Below the pieces are notes generated by a model, which worked only from the letters and a program-made list of their open reading frames with translations, was not told the origin of the DNA and ran no database searches. DNA of 64,000 bases, taken from contig JAPEHQ010000001.1 of NCBI GenBank assembly GCA_027405735.1, positions 62,001-126,000 on the forward strand, in the 5' to 3' direction. Source of the stretch: Mucor racemosus (lineage: Eukaryota; Mucoromycota; Mucoromycetes; Mucorales; Mucoraceae). This document shows, in pieces, positions 1 to 10,390 of this stretch. The position numbers and the translations under genes are program-made. How positions within the stretch are numbered: the stretch's first letter is position 1; each line of letters begins with the position of its first letter.

Positions 1-335
1 CCAGTGGTTAATAAATCAAGTAGCTATCAAATCAACATCCAACAAGCGCATTTAGCGCAGCATTAAAACAAGGCAACTCACAAGCTCTGCAAGAACGGTT
101 AAATTATGATTGATCCATTTCCATCCATAGGTTACTATCAAAAAGATCTAATGGTTCAATAGTGCCTTAAATTACATCTCAGGATTTCAATGCCACATCA
201 ATATAAAAAAAGGCCATACTTTTATATCTAAATAAACGATATCTTGTTTTTATTATACAGTTGAAGAACTAATTCATTACTCATTCTCTTTTAATTGTAT
301 TCTTTTTTAAGTATTATTCATCAAACCTGAAAATA
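1..335 (+). repeat. Dispersed repeat J, copy 1 (cut by window start)
   Basis: The sequence from the first base to about 335 recurs at 19470-20160 and 63475-63797. Shared phrases include 'aatcaagtagctatcaaatc' and 'cacaagctctgcaagaacgg'. The 19.5 kb copy keeps an 85-codon reading frame over the same stretch, but the frame is not kept in the other copies. I do not recognise the source. The T-rich 3' part here (near 285-335) is the empty-site counterpart of a MITE insertion at 19966. No intact gene is present. Confidence 0.7.
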
Positions 336-394
336 TACGACAAGGCTAAACCTTTTGCAATTCTGCGGATCCGCGCTACGTAGAAGTACTTGCC

Positions 395-640
395 ATTGCA
401 ACGGGAGCTCATTTGGATTCATATTCGTTGAGAAGAACTGATGGGCTTGCTGATCTCAGTAGGTGTAAGTAGCAGGTAACCAACTTGTTGCTCAAACTGG
501 CTCAACGTACAATGGCCCATGGATGCTGGTAGTATTGGTGTCGAGCCGGGTTTTGCCAGCCAAATTTACTAGTATGCATATCATATATCATATGCATTAA
601 TGAAAAAGGAACAAATTTGCTAGAACCATGCAAAAGTTAC
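395..640 (+). repeat. Short dispersed repeat M with a hAT-like TIR fragment
   Basis: Positions 395-528 resemble 60383-60510 (shared words around 'catttggattcata', 'caggtaaccaa' and 'aatggccca'). Positions 529-576 match, in inverted orientation, a small TIR element at 46141-46210 (shared core 'gccagccaaatttactagta'). Nothing in this stretch looks coding. Confidence 0.5.
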
Positions 641-812
641 TAAGAAAAAAAAAGGAGGATCATATTCGATGAGAAGCAAGGTCAACGGAGATTCTCTTTC
701 AAAATTCATATCCTAATACCAAAGGGCTTCCCCTTTGGTAGGTTTGAACTCACGAATATGTGTGGCGCACTCAATTTGTAGCGCATGCGCTACCCGTTAA
801 GCTTGTCACCCT
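640..812 (-). repeat. Possible tRNA-derived SINE (pol III A/B box-like)
   Basis: Read on the minus strand from about 812, the segment has an A-box-like 'gggtagcgcatgcgct' followed about 45 bases later by a B-box-like 'gagttcaaacc'. It then runs for about 110 bases into a T-rich tail. Anticodon-stem-like pairing is partly visible, but the T-stem is broken, so this is not a functional tRNA. I saw only one copy in the window, so calling it a SINE is inference. Confidence 0.35.
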
Positions 813-819
813 CCTTTGG

Positions 820-1770
820 TCTACAATTTTGATTCCTGTACTTGTGAACATGTATTTTTCAGCTTTTCACTGCAATTAAAGTCCGTATTACCTCGTTTTC
901 CCTGCAGGTAATACGTCCATATTTTTTTTAGTGTAGAGAAAATTATTAGAGCAATAAAAAAAATTTGAGAACATTGTAATATAATGGTAATATTTTCCAA
1001 ATAAGCAAATAAAAAAGGATCCAGGAATATAGAGAACCCATAGAAAGTATAGAATCTTGAATAAAACGTTGGAGTATGCATGCAAAATGCGAGTCCCACC
1101 ATTGTAATATGAGCGTATTACTACACCGTATTCCGCTGTAAGGTAATATGTTCATTTTACCATACGTATTCACTGCTTATTCAGTGAAAATTAGTTGCAG
1201 TGTTTCACTATTTTGGGAGAAGATGCAGCAAATTAAGGTGCATCGTTTCGTTTTGGAAATAATAGTAGAGCTTTTCAAACACTAGTAGCCGATTTCGTCT
1301 AGAGAATGCGTATTTTTGATGGAGATACTGTATAAACAAAACTCAACGTTAGTAAATTAAAATTAAGCTGTATAAAAGAAAAATTGAATATGGATGAATG
1401 TAAAGGAATCTTTACTAAAATGGGAGTTAGTATAATATCAGCTACAATGCATAAAAACGCAAGTAATATTCAACAGATGCAGTTGCAGTTGGAAATTCAG
1501 TTTTTAGAAGTAAAAACACCTATAATTATACTGGAAAATTAAAAGAAAAATTATTGATCAAACTAAAAACAGACATCAACTTTCCAATCCACCATTGTTA
1601 AATGCAGATATCAATTGTATAAATTCTACCAATGCGAAATGGTAATATGATATACTGTACCAATTAGTTTGACGACTATAATCAATGATAATAATAATAG
1701 GATCAAGTTTTTAAAATAGCAATAACAAAAAATTACCAACAGTATAATAGTAAATCGTAGTTTAATTTGC
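820..1770. other. AT-rich intergenic stretch, no gene seen
   Basis: Short open frames on the minus strand overlap each other and lack coding character. Two similar segments of about 40 bp with the core 'gtattacc...ggtaatacg' lie near 882-925 and 1110-1153, in direct orientation. They could be the ends of a decayed element of about 270 bp. Nothing else was recognised. Confidence 0.4.
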
Positions 1771-3736
1771 TATCGCTCAATATGACCGGATATTAATGAA
1801 TCAGAGAAAATGCAATACTAAAAAACTGATACCCAATGTATATCGAGGTCAAGATTGATGAAAGGTGTATTCATCGTGTAGTTGAAATCGCGACATTTTG
1901 ATTAATAGAAATTACAGGACCAAGATCTTGTGTTTGCCTCAGAATTTTCAAAAGGGTTCAAAAGCATACTTCATCAAATTTACTTAGATATTAAATACTC
2001 ACCATATGCTATTAGTATCATCTTGTTTTTTATTTAATTGCTGTACTATTAAAAATCAAGTTTTTCGCAGCTTATAACAATGACAATGGAATGTTTCTGA
2101 TTTTAGATTGACATTTATCATAAGGTGGGCTGATGATACGTTTCATACTATTGTAGTAGATGGAACCAGTCAATTTAATTCATGGAATTTGAATGTAAAC
2201 ACCGAGGAACCATTTGTAAGCATTTAAGTTGGTTCTAGTAAAGCATTATTGTAGCAGTGAATAAATCAACTTGGGACAAAAAAGAGGGTGAAAAGGTGGT
2301 AATGGGTTCCAGTGATGGTCATTTTTATGTTTATGATATTGGAGAGGTAAGACTAAAACTTAATGTAGATCACCTCTAGCGCAATAACTATAAACTACGA
2401 CTATATTATCATCAAATAAACTACCACACAATATAAACATATATAAAGGTTTACAGCAATAAGCTTGAATCAAGTAGGTACAACATCGTAAATTCTTGAT
2501 AAAGTTCCCAAGTATTATGAAATCTCTTATTTTTAAGACTTACAAGGCTTATAAGCGGAATATTAATTTAGAAAATTATTTTTGTCCAGATCATCAATTT
2601 TGACATTTTTTAATTTTTTTTTTTTGATTTTGCAAATCTAGAGTTAATTATACTACCAATTATAAAAATAAAAAATATACACATATACCGAATTTAGCGC
2701 TCTATTTGCTCAATAAAAAATAACAAACCTTTTTATTGCAAAATATTAGATGAAAATCCTTTAACCAAAAAACCGTTTTTGGGACAAAAGTACAAATTTT
2801 CATTACTTAACATTTAATATTAAGCTTTTATAAAATGTGTATTAGTCATGGCTACAATTTTCTCTCACAATGTAGTATATTTAAACGTTGATTTTGGTAT
2901 CAAAATTTGATTTTTCTGTTTTTTGATCAAAATCATGAGTGTTGGTAAGGATGAAATGAGCCCCGAAAATGTCCGCTAAAAAGTCTGAAGTTTCAGACCG
3001 TACATGGTTAAATATAATAAAAATTTACAAAAACGCACTTTTATTAAAAACTTAGATATATACCATAGTATAAGAAAAACCTTAGCCCTTCGATCTTGCT
3101 ATGCTTAACTACGGCATCGCTCTGCGGGCTCGCTTTTGCAAGTTTTTAATAAATGTATGATATGATAGACGGGTTTTCTGGTAGAAAAATGCATGTTTCT
3201 ATGATAACAGATATTGCTTAGTTATTTGGTTAGTTTATGGTTTATACGCTGTAATGCTGGTTTAATATCGGCTGAAATGTGCAATTTAGTAGGGTTTTAA
3301 TTGCGCTAAATAATGTAAACCCTTGAAAATCCTTTTCTACGTCTGTTGTTTCTCTCTTTTTGTTTTCATATTCCAAAGATATATATATTCACCGCTTGAT
3401 AAGGCATATCAAACTACTATCAAGTCGGTATTTTTTCTTTTATCTTAATACGCATTCCAACATAATAAGAGACTAATTTTTTGAATATAAGTTGCAGTCT
3501 ATATTAGAGACTGATATTTTCATTTAACCGCATTCTACGAACAAATATCATTATTTACTACTGTGTTGTTGGATGTATTTCTTGATTACCAGATCAAATC
3601 GAAGGCAATGATATTTATATCTGTTCAATAAAACGCTAGAACTGGCTGCAAACCCACGATATATTCCAGAAAAGTGATAAAATTTCAAAGGATATAGGAA
3701 CACAAAAAGAAATAATAATCTAATGGTTTGCCTAAT
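1771..3736 (+). repeat. Repeat A, copy L: left arm of a large palindrome
   Basis: This segment is the reverse complement of the repeat to the right (about 4340-6600). Paired positions sum to about 8066 with almost no indels between 2395 and 3722. That inner part is nearly identical to 4344-5670, whereas 1771-2390 is clearly more diverged from 5670-6600. Other copies of A are at 20240-22527 and in pieces at 23190-32762. The plus strand of this copy holds a decayed WD-repeat gene fragment at 1930-2350, listed separately. No intact gene is present, and the element type of A is unknown. Confidence 0.85.
1930..2350 (+). pseudogene. Captured, decayed fragment resembling dynein intermediate chain (last WD repeats)
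   Basis: Translation in shifting frames gives 'ILHQTYLDVKYSPYAI', then 'VDGTSQFNSWNLNVNTEEPF', then 'STWDKKEGEKVVMGSSDGH' followed by 'FYVYDIGE' and a good splice donor (GGTAAGAC). The order and the words (DVKYSP, DGT.xFxxWNLN, WDKKEG, GSSDGHFYVYDI) resemble the C-terminal beta-propeller of cytoplasmic dynein intermediate chain. In-frame stops and a frameshift between pieces show it is dead. A non-coding stretch bounded by an AG-like acceptor ('gattttag') lies between the first two pieces, so the fragment came from genomic DNA with intron sequence rather than from cDNA. The same remnant appears on the minus strand of the other A copies (about 5690-6140, 21960-22400, 31925-32360). Confidence 0.5.
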
Positions 3737-4035
3737 TGATTTATTGAGACTTTGTAAATTAAAATCAACGTAAAAATTACCGTTTATTAGAATAAATTAA
3801 ACATGGGTTTACATAGTTATTGGGATTGTGTGATAAGATCTAATGGACAGGGATCCATTAGATGTAACAATAGAAACTATTATTAATGTCTATGGATATA
3901 ATATGTTATGTTTCAGTGGCAATATTGCTATAAGTCACGTTTCATTATTAGTTCCTAGATGACAGCAGCCAGCTACAGAACAATAGGACTTGCTAGATCT
4001 GTCTATATTTAGAATATTGTAATTCTGATAGATCA
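3737..4035 (-). repeat. Solo LTR, family F, copy 1
   Basis: A 299-bp segment at the palindrome centre. It is flanked on the left by CTAAT, which is the complement of the family's inferred target ATTAG. In reverse orientation it begins TGATCTATCA-like and ends in a CA dinucleotide. A second copy at 23803-24459 sits inside another A copy with attaa/attat flanks, and A copies at 4330 and 20590 lack it, which defines the insertion. No internal retroelement sequence is present. On the right side it abuts the other arm directly at 4035/4036, which is the inversion breakpoint. Confidence 0.6.
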
Positions 4036-6815
4036 ACAATTCGATACGTTGTTTATGTAGAGCAATACATGCAAGAGCCAATATATTTACGATTATCATC
4101 ATTTGTAAATATTTTTATAGCTATAATGTTTACAACAACAATGGTTTTTGCTCGAACATAAACTTAAATAACACCTACTACTTAAACTTATACGCAAGCC
4201 AAATTTAAGATTATAGATGTTACTTTATTACACAGCAAATTAACCTTCTTTAAACTTATTATTTTAGTTTACGATTGTCAACTGTAAAAAAATTTGTTTT
4301 CAAGCATAGCTACGATAAAAACTATGATTATGAGGCAAGAAATCAGATTATTCTATTTTTTTGTGTTCCTATATCCTTTGAAATTTTATCACTTTTCTGG
4401 AATATATCGTGGGTTTGCAGCCAGTTCTAGCGTTTTATTGAACAGATATAAATATCATTGCCTTCGATTTGATCTGGTAATCAAGAAATACATCCAACAA
4501 CACAGTAGTAAATAATGATATTTGTTCGTAGAATGCGGTTAAATGAAAATATCAGTCTCTAATATAGACTGCAACTTATATTCAAAAAATTAGTCTCTTA
4601 TTATGTTGGAATGCGTATTAAGATAAAAGAAAAAATACCGACTTGATAGTAGTTTGATATGCCTTATCAAGCGGTGAATATATATATCTTTGGAATATGA
4701 AAACAAAAAGAGAGAAACAACAGACGTAGAAAAGGATTTTCAAGGGTTTACATTATTTAGCGCAATTAAAACCCTACTAAATTGCACATTTCAGCCGATA
4801 TTAAACCAGCATTACAGCGTATAAACCATAAACTAACCAAATAACTAAGCAATATCTGTTATCATAGAAACATGCATTTTTCTACCAGAAAACCCGTCTA
4901 TCATATCATACATTTATTAAAAACTTGCAAAAGCGAGCCCGCAGAGCGATGCCGTAGTTAAGCATAGCAAGATCGAAGGGCTAAGGTTTTTCTTATACTA
5001 TGGTATATATCTAAGTTTTAATAAAAGTGCGTTTTTGTAAATTTTTATTATATTTAACCATGTACGGTCTGAAACTTCAGACTTTTTAGCGGACATTTTC
5101 GGGGCTCATTTCATCCTTACCAACACTCATGATTTTGATCAAAAAACAGAAAAATCAAATTTTGATACCAAAATCAACGTTTAAATATACTACATTGTGA
5201 GAGAAAATTGTAGCCATGACTAATACACATTTTATAAAAGCTTAATATTAAATGTTAAGTAATGAAAATTTGTACTTTTGTCCCAAAAACGGTTTTTTGG
5301 TTAAAGGATTTTCATCTAATATTTTGCAATAAAAAGGTTTGTTATTTTTTATTGAGCAAATAGAGCGCTAAATTCGGTATATGTGTATATTTTTTATTTT
5401 TATAATTGGTAGTATAATTAACTCTAGATTTGCAAAATCAAAAAAAAAAAATTAAAAAATGTCAAAATTGATGATCTGGACAAAAATAATTTTCTAAATT
5501 AATATTCCGCTTATAAGCCTTGTAAGTCTTAAAAATAAGAGATTTCATAATACTTGGGAACTTTATCAAGAATTTACGATGTTGTACCTACTTGATTCAA
5601 GCTTATTGCTGTAAACCTTTATATATGTTTATATTGTGTGGTAGTTTATTTGATGATAATATAGTCGTAGTTTATAGTTATTGCGTTAAAGGTGATTTAC
5701 ATTGAGTTTTAGTCTTACCTCTCGAATATTATAAACATAAAAATGTCCATCACTGGAACCCATTACCACCTTTTCACCCTCTTTTTTGTCCCAAGCTAAT
5801 TTATTCAACTGCTTTACCAGAACCAACTTAAGTAACTACAAATGGTTCCTCAGTATTCGCATTCAAATCCCGTAAATTAAATTGACTAGTTCCATCTACA
5901 CTCTACAGTAGTATCAAACGTATCATCAGCCCGCCTTATGATAAATATCAATCTAAAATCGATTAGAAACATTCAATTGTCATTTTTATAAGCTATTATG
6001 AAAAGCTTGATTTTTAATAGTACAGCAATTAAATAAAAAACAAGATGATACTAGTAGCATATGGTGATTATTTAACATCTAAATAAGTTTGATGATTGAA
6101 GTATGCTTTTAAACCCTTTTGAAAATCCTGAAGCAAACACAACATCTTGGTCCTGTAGTTTCTATCCATCAAAATGTTGTGATTTCTACTACACAATGAA
6201 TGCGAATTTTATTGATCTTTACTATAATGAGTCAAACATTTCAGTTTTATTCATGCAAAACCTTGCCTCATTCCTTATATAAATACTAAAAGGAAATCAT
6301 TATATGAGCCCTTGTAGATTTATCTGTCTTGTTACACTCCCTTTACTTTTATTTATTCGCTAATAAATATCTAAATTACAAATAAGAACATCAATCTTCA
6401 TTAATCCAGTGATCACCAATTTATAATAACAAGAATAATATCTATAAAAAACATATTATCCATCTTTGTTGTTAGACCAAAATTACAGATCATTACATTG
6501 ACCTCGATGTACGTTGTTGGGTATCAGTTTTTTACTAGTTGTCTTTTCTCTAATTCATTAAATAATATTTAGCCATATTGAACGATGATGATTTGCAGCA
6601 CTGTCAAAAAAAAAGAATGAATGCTTCAAGAGTTTTCCGCATATCAAATTAGACGATTTAGTAGTAATGATTGCACTTGACTATGCTTTTTGAAGCTATT
6701 GATGTTAATCAGAATAATTAGTACTTTCATTCAAAAGTAAGCTTTGCTTATAGATTTATATTCGCCTATTCAATAAATAAAATTGCATTTATTAATCGTT
6801 ATGTTAATCAACCAA
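4036..6815 (-). repeat. Repeat A, copy R1: right arm of the palindrome and flank
   Basis: The order of sequence matches copies at 20280-22527 and 23230-32762. Orientation is given by the dynein-like remnant, which reads on the minus strand here. It is interrupted by a solo LTR at 6223-6497. The open frame at 4294-4515 is the strand opposite a segment in the left arm and is not conserved as coding in other copies. The distal part (6500-6815) is shared only with 32440-32762. Confidence 0.8.
6223..6497 (+). repeat. Solo LTR, family C, copy 1
   Basis: A 275-bp segment starting TATAATGA (TGTAATGA in the sister copies) and ending TCATTACA, with terminal inverted symmetry. Flanks are TTTAC on the left and TTGAC on the right. 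The palindrome's left arm and the copies at 22480 and 32440 show the uninterrupted target '(t)tgacctcga', so the 5-bp duplication is TTGAC with one later change. Sister copies are at 22722-22999 and 46307-46583. There is no internal coding region. Confidence 0.8.
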
Positions 6816-7174
6816 GTTCATCTTGATTCGGGTACATCTGACAATTAAATGCCTAAATTACACTCGAGCCACCAGGTATCACCACAAAAAAAATTCGTAC
6901 AAGTCGACGAAGTATCACAATTTGGATCATTTTTTGTGATCATAGATCTGAGCTCTCTCACACACATTCATAAATCTCTGCATAAACCATATCTCTATCT
7001 ATTCAATTTAACTGAAATACATTGGACGCCAACAGCGTACTTTATAAAACACCTTACTTTATTGTGAGTCAACAGTCAGCGCAACTAATTTGATGCTAGT
7101 TTAGCATCAGCAGTTGAATCAGATAAATTTAAGATTAGACGACCCCTATTAATAGTTTTGCATACCATCATGAG

Positions 7175-7485
7175 TGATGTATTATTCTTAACCGGATGTC
7201 AAATCCAAAAGCAAAACAATAGTTTACGAACCGAAATTCGCGCCAATTAAACATCAACGGAACCACGGTTCTAGCGTGATATTACAGCATGATATTACAG
7301 CATGTTATTAAAGCATGATGTTACACCATCATGCCACATTATTAGTATAATAGATAACACCTATAATCCTTATCACATCATCATCTCCCTCAACTCAATT
7401 ATTATATAAACTCTTTTAGTAAACGACATCTCTTTACTTGATTAGATTTCTAGTTTTATTTAACATAACATATTTTGATAAATTA
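7175..7485 (-). repeat. Solo LTR, family B, copy 1
   Basis: The reverse complement matches the split element at 25117-25284 plus 31042-31200. It opens with a TGATAAATTA/TGATTTATCA-type end and closes with TGATGTATTA. Shared internal words include 'aatcaagtaaagagat' and 'gatgtgataagg'. Flanks (atgag/ctagg) no longer show a duplication. It contains a cluster of imperfect 'cagcatgatatta' repeats near 7280-7330. Confidence 0.6.
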
Positions 7486-7489
7486 CTAG

Positions 7490-8075
7490 GAACTGTACCA
7501 CAAAGATCTTGCTTTAAGACCTTATTACTGCATTATTAATAGAATTAAAAAATAATATATACTGTATATCACAAAGGCTATGTTAATTCAGAAACCTTTG
7601 CTTTACTTTATATCTTGAATGAATATAGAAGAGGTATAATTGTATTTCCCATCGCTTTTTTTTAGTTGAATTACTTTTTTGTAGCAATTTATCAATTTGT
7701 CTTAAATCTTATGCATTTTACTTGAGAATATTTTCTTGAATTATCAATATATTTATTACACCACATGAAAGAAATTTTATTCTTCTTATTATTTGGAATA
7801 GTATGGAGGTTCGAATTTTTTATCGCTCTCAATAGCAGTGCGCAGAAAATTACAGACTTACTTTGGCAATGGGTTTTTTTTTACGCATATTAACGTTTGG
7901 AAGATTTCATTCGAGACCATTGTGTCAAAGATGTGTTCCTACTATTATATAAAATTGAAAATTACTAGGATCAAAATTCGTCGATACGGTTTGTGATGTC
8001 AATTTTCTACAGTTGCGAAAAGTATGTTTTAGACGGGTTTTGAAAGTCTTCAAGTTTTTTCTCCGAAAATTGAGT
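7490..8075. other. AT-rich intergenic stretch, no gene seen
   Basis: No coding potential was recognised. The small minus-strand open frame that overlaps 7925-8143 runs into the TIR of the neighbouring element H and is not credible. Confidence 0.4.
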
Positions 8076-8949
8076 CTGCAGTAAATGACAAAGTTATTTA
8101 CTAAAATAAAAAAAATATAAAAATAAAAGCAGTAGAAATACAATTATAATCAGCTAAAGTTTTTATTACAAAAGATTTCTGAAGAGTTAAAATAATTGAA
8201 AAGTATGAGGGTATTTATAGTGATTTGGAGAACTTGAATACCATCAGACTTGAATGGATGTACAGTCGTGATTCGATTTAGTGGAATTGTTGGGAGGGAG
8301 AAAAGTGTCCACTAAATCGAATTTTCCACTAAATCGAATAAATCATTTTCCGTAATATTGGATCAAAAAATGAGAATAAAAAGGCGTTACTAGTTTATAG
8401 TATTAAATAATATTTTTAATAATAAAGGCTTTTCATATGCAAGCAACTGAATTGAACAGTGGATAACAAGAAATTTAATAAAAAACTGAGGTAAATTAGG
8501 CACGTGATTTGGTTACTCTCCATATTTCTTCTAATTTCATGGCTACCAGATCAAGCTATTGCCGGCTAAATACAGTTTTATCCAATAATATTTATATATT
8601 ACTAATATAGTGGACTGGTAGAAACGAAATTGTCCACTATCCACTGAATCGATTCAGTGGATTTAGGCAGTAAAATTATTAAAAAAAAAACGGGAGATTT
8701 CAAACTGTCCATTAAATCGAAAATCCGTTATTTATGAGTCCACTAAATCGAATCACGACTGTATATTTAGTAATCTTCCAGTTTTGAGTACATTTTTATT
8801 GATTTGATATTTTAAGGGGTAAATTGTGTAGAGCATTGACCATAAGGGATTGTATGTCAAGTGTGACAATATCGACTTTTTGGGAAATGGTTGTTTTATT
8901 TTTATTGTATTTTTTTTATTTTAGTAAATAACTTTGTCATTTACTGCAG
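8076..8949 (+). mobile_element. Element H, copy 1: TIR element carrying a second MITE
   Basis: The ends are inverted repeats of about 42 bp, starting CTGCAGTAAATGACAAAG on the left and mirrored exactly on the right. A 3-bp AGT flanks both sides. Without the nested MITE (8263-8761) the element is about 373 bp. A partial copy lies at 19008-19370. It has no transposase, so the superfamily cannot be assigned; a 3-bp duplication would suit PIF/Harbinger or CACTA types. Confidence 0.6.
8263..8761 (+). mobile_element. Non-autonomous Tc1/mariner-pogo-like MITE
   Basis: A 499-bp element with near-perfect TIRs of about 24 bp starting CAGTCGTGATTCGATTTAG and mirrored at the right end, flanked by the TA dinucleotide on both sides. 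The H copy at 19205 has the empty target ('ggatgtatagttagtaat'), so this is a true insertion. Internal copies of 'ccactaaatcga' near 8310-8335, 8640-8660 and 8705-8720 look like subterminal binding-site repeats. No transposase frame is present. CAGT ends with TA duplication are typical of pogo/Tc1 families, which is the basis for the class call. Confidence 0.75.
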
Positions 8950-10390
8950 AGTCTATTCCCACCAATTTTGAAAATCGACGTATCTTTCATCTATGGATAT
9001 GGATATCTGTCCGTAAATGACAGGGTTCATATCAAAATAAGAAGAGTAAATTGACCAAACTTGACCTAATAACATTATTGACCAAGACGCGATTTAAAAT
9101 TGATTGTAAAAATTAGGCATCTAAATCGAGGTATTAATTTTTTGTATTCGTAAGATAGATCCAATTGAAAGTTACTATGAATTTTTTGTTTCAGCGAAAA
9201 ATATTGATTTTTTGTCGAGATAATCAAAATAATAGTCTACATTACAGGTTACAGCATACAACCTATGATAACTGAGTTCCAAAATCGATTTGAAAAAAAT
9301 GATCAAAAATGGTTAAAAAATAAAAACCGCTCAATAGCTCACGAACTACAAAATAAGTTGACCTAGCGCATCAAATACTTTTTGTACAGTTTTAAATTCT
9401 GCATCCATCTAAATAAAAGTTAGACAAACATTTCACATTAAAGTGTTTTCGCAAAATGCAATTGAAATGTTGGAGGTTTTTTGAAGATACATATCACTTT
9501 TTATAAGCATATTTAAAATATAATTAATTGAGATGATGTGCAAAAAAATGATCTATCGATCGAGCTATTGCAAAATCTTTTAGATGCATTTTTCGTAGAG
9601 AAAACAAGATTTTTGTCCATTTTTTTTTCAGATTCAGAATTTGGGATGAGGGTATACAAGGGGAAAATGGAAGCTAGAAATGGAGGTATTTTTTTGTACA
9701 CATTTTTGAGGATATCTCCACGAAAAATCAATGTTTTGAAAAACTCTGAATTGGGTCCGAGAGAGCTTAACGATCTTAATGACATGAATGCAAAAAAAAG
9801 GTTGCTCAATTTAGCCAATCTTTTGAAACCTACTATACAATGCCAAAAAAATGAAAAAAAAAATAAAAGTGCTCAGAATTTTTTTACATTAAAATATGTT
9901 ATAGAGCGCTTCAAAACAAGTAAGTTTTATTATTTAAACGTGTTAGTATAGCTTAATTTTTTCTAGAGATATGAAGCCTCAAAGTTTTCAATCCATTAGC
10001 AGTGAAATACGCGTAAAAAATCTGAAACCTTAGCACTGAAAAATTAATATCAACTGCAAAAAATAGGATATTTCCGGATACTTGTTTTTGGATTACAGGT
10101 GAACATCTCAGGTACATTGGCATATAATTTTTTCTTGGTGTTATTTAGTGAAAAAAAAAGTAGAGCAGGGGTGAAAAGTGAGACCCAGATTTCAAGGAAA
10201 AAGCAGCGAATTTTACGTGTTTTTGGGTCTTTCGTAAGACATAATATAAATTTATGAACAGGTAGCGTACTGCAGCCAATTTTTATCTATTTATTAATGG
10301 TTAAGGTGTATCTTAAAAAAATGTTTAGTATACGATTAATTGTAAAAAAGATAACACGCTCCGACTTGAATATTGAAAACTATGGAAATT
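8950..10390 (+). repeat. Dispersed repeat G, copy 1
   Basis: About 1.4 kb that recurs at 17565-19000 (inverted), 45090-46138 (inverted, truncated) and 60890-62265. The best conserved part is 9440-10150. Open frames appear on both strands at the same place (9513-9818 minus, 9538-9951 plus), and none is maintained in all copies, so I treat it as non-coding. The element type is unknown. The outer ends are fuzzy and no target-site duplication was found. Confidence 0.8.

Noticed and set aside
821..1173. Three overlapping minus-strand frames of 65-93 codons
   Set aside because: Mutually overlapping in different frames, Phe/Ile/Tyr-rich as expected from AT-rich DNA, and no motif.
9513..9951. Long frames on both strands of repeat G
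   Set aside because: Opposite-strand frames over the same bases. They break or shift in the other three copies.
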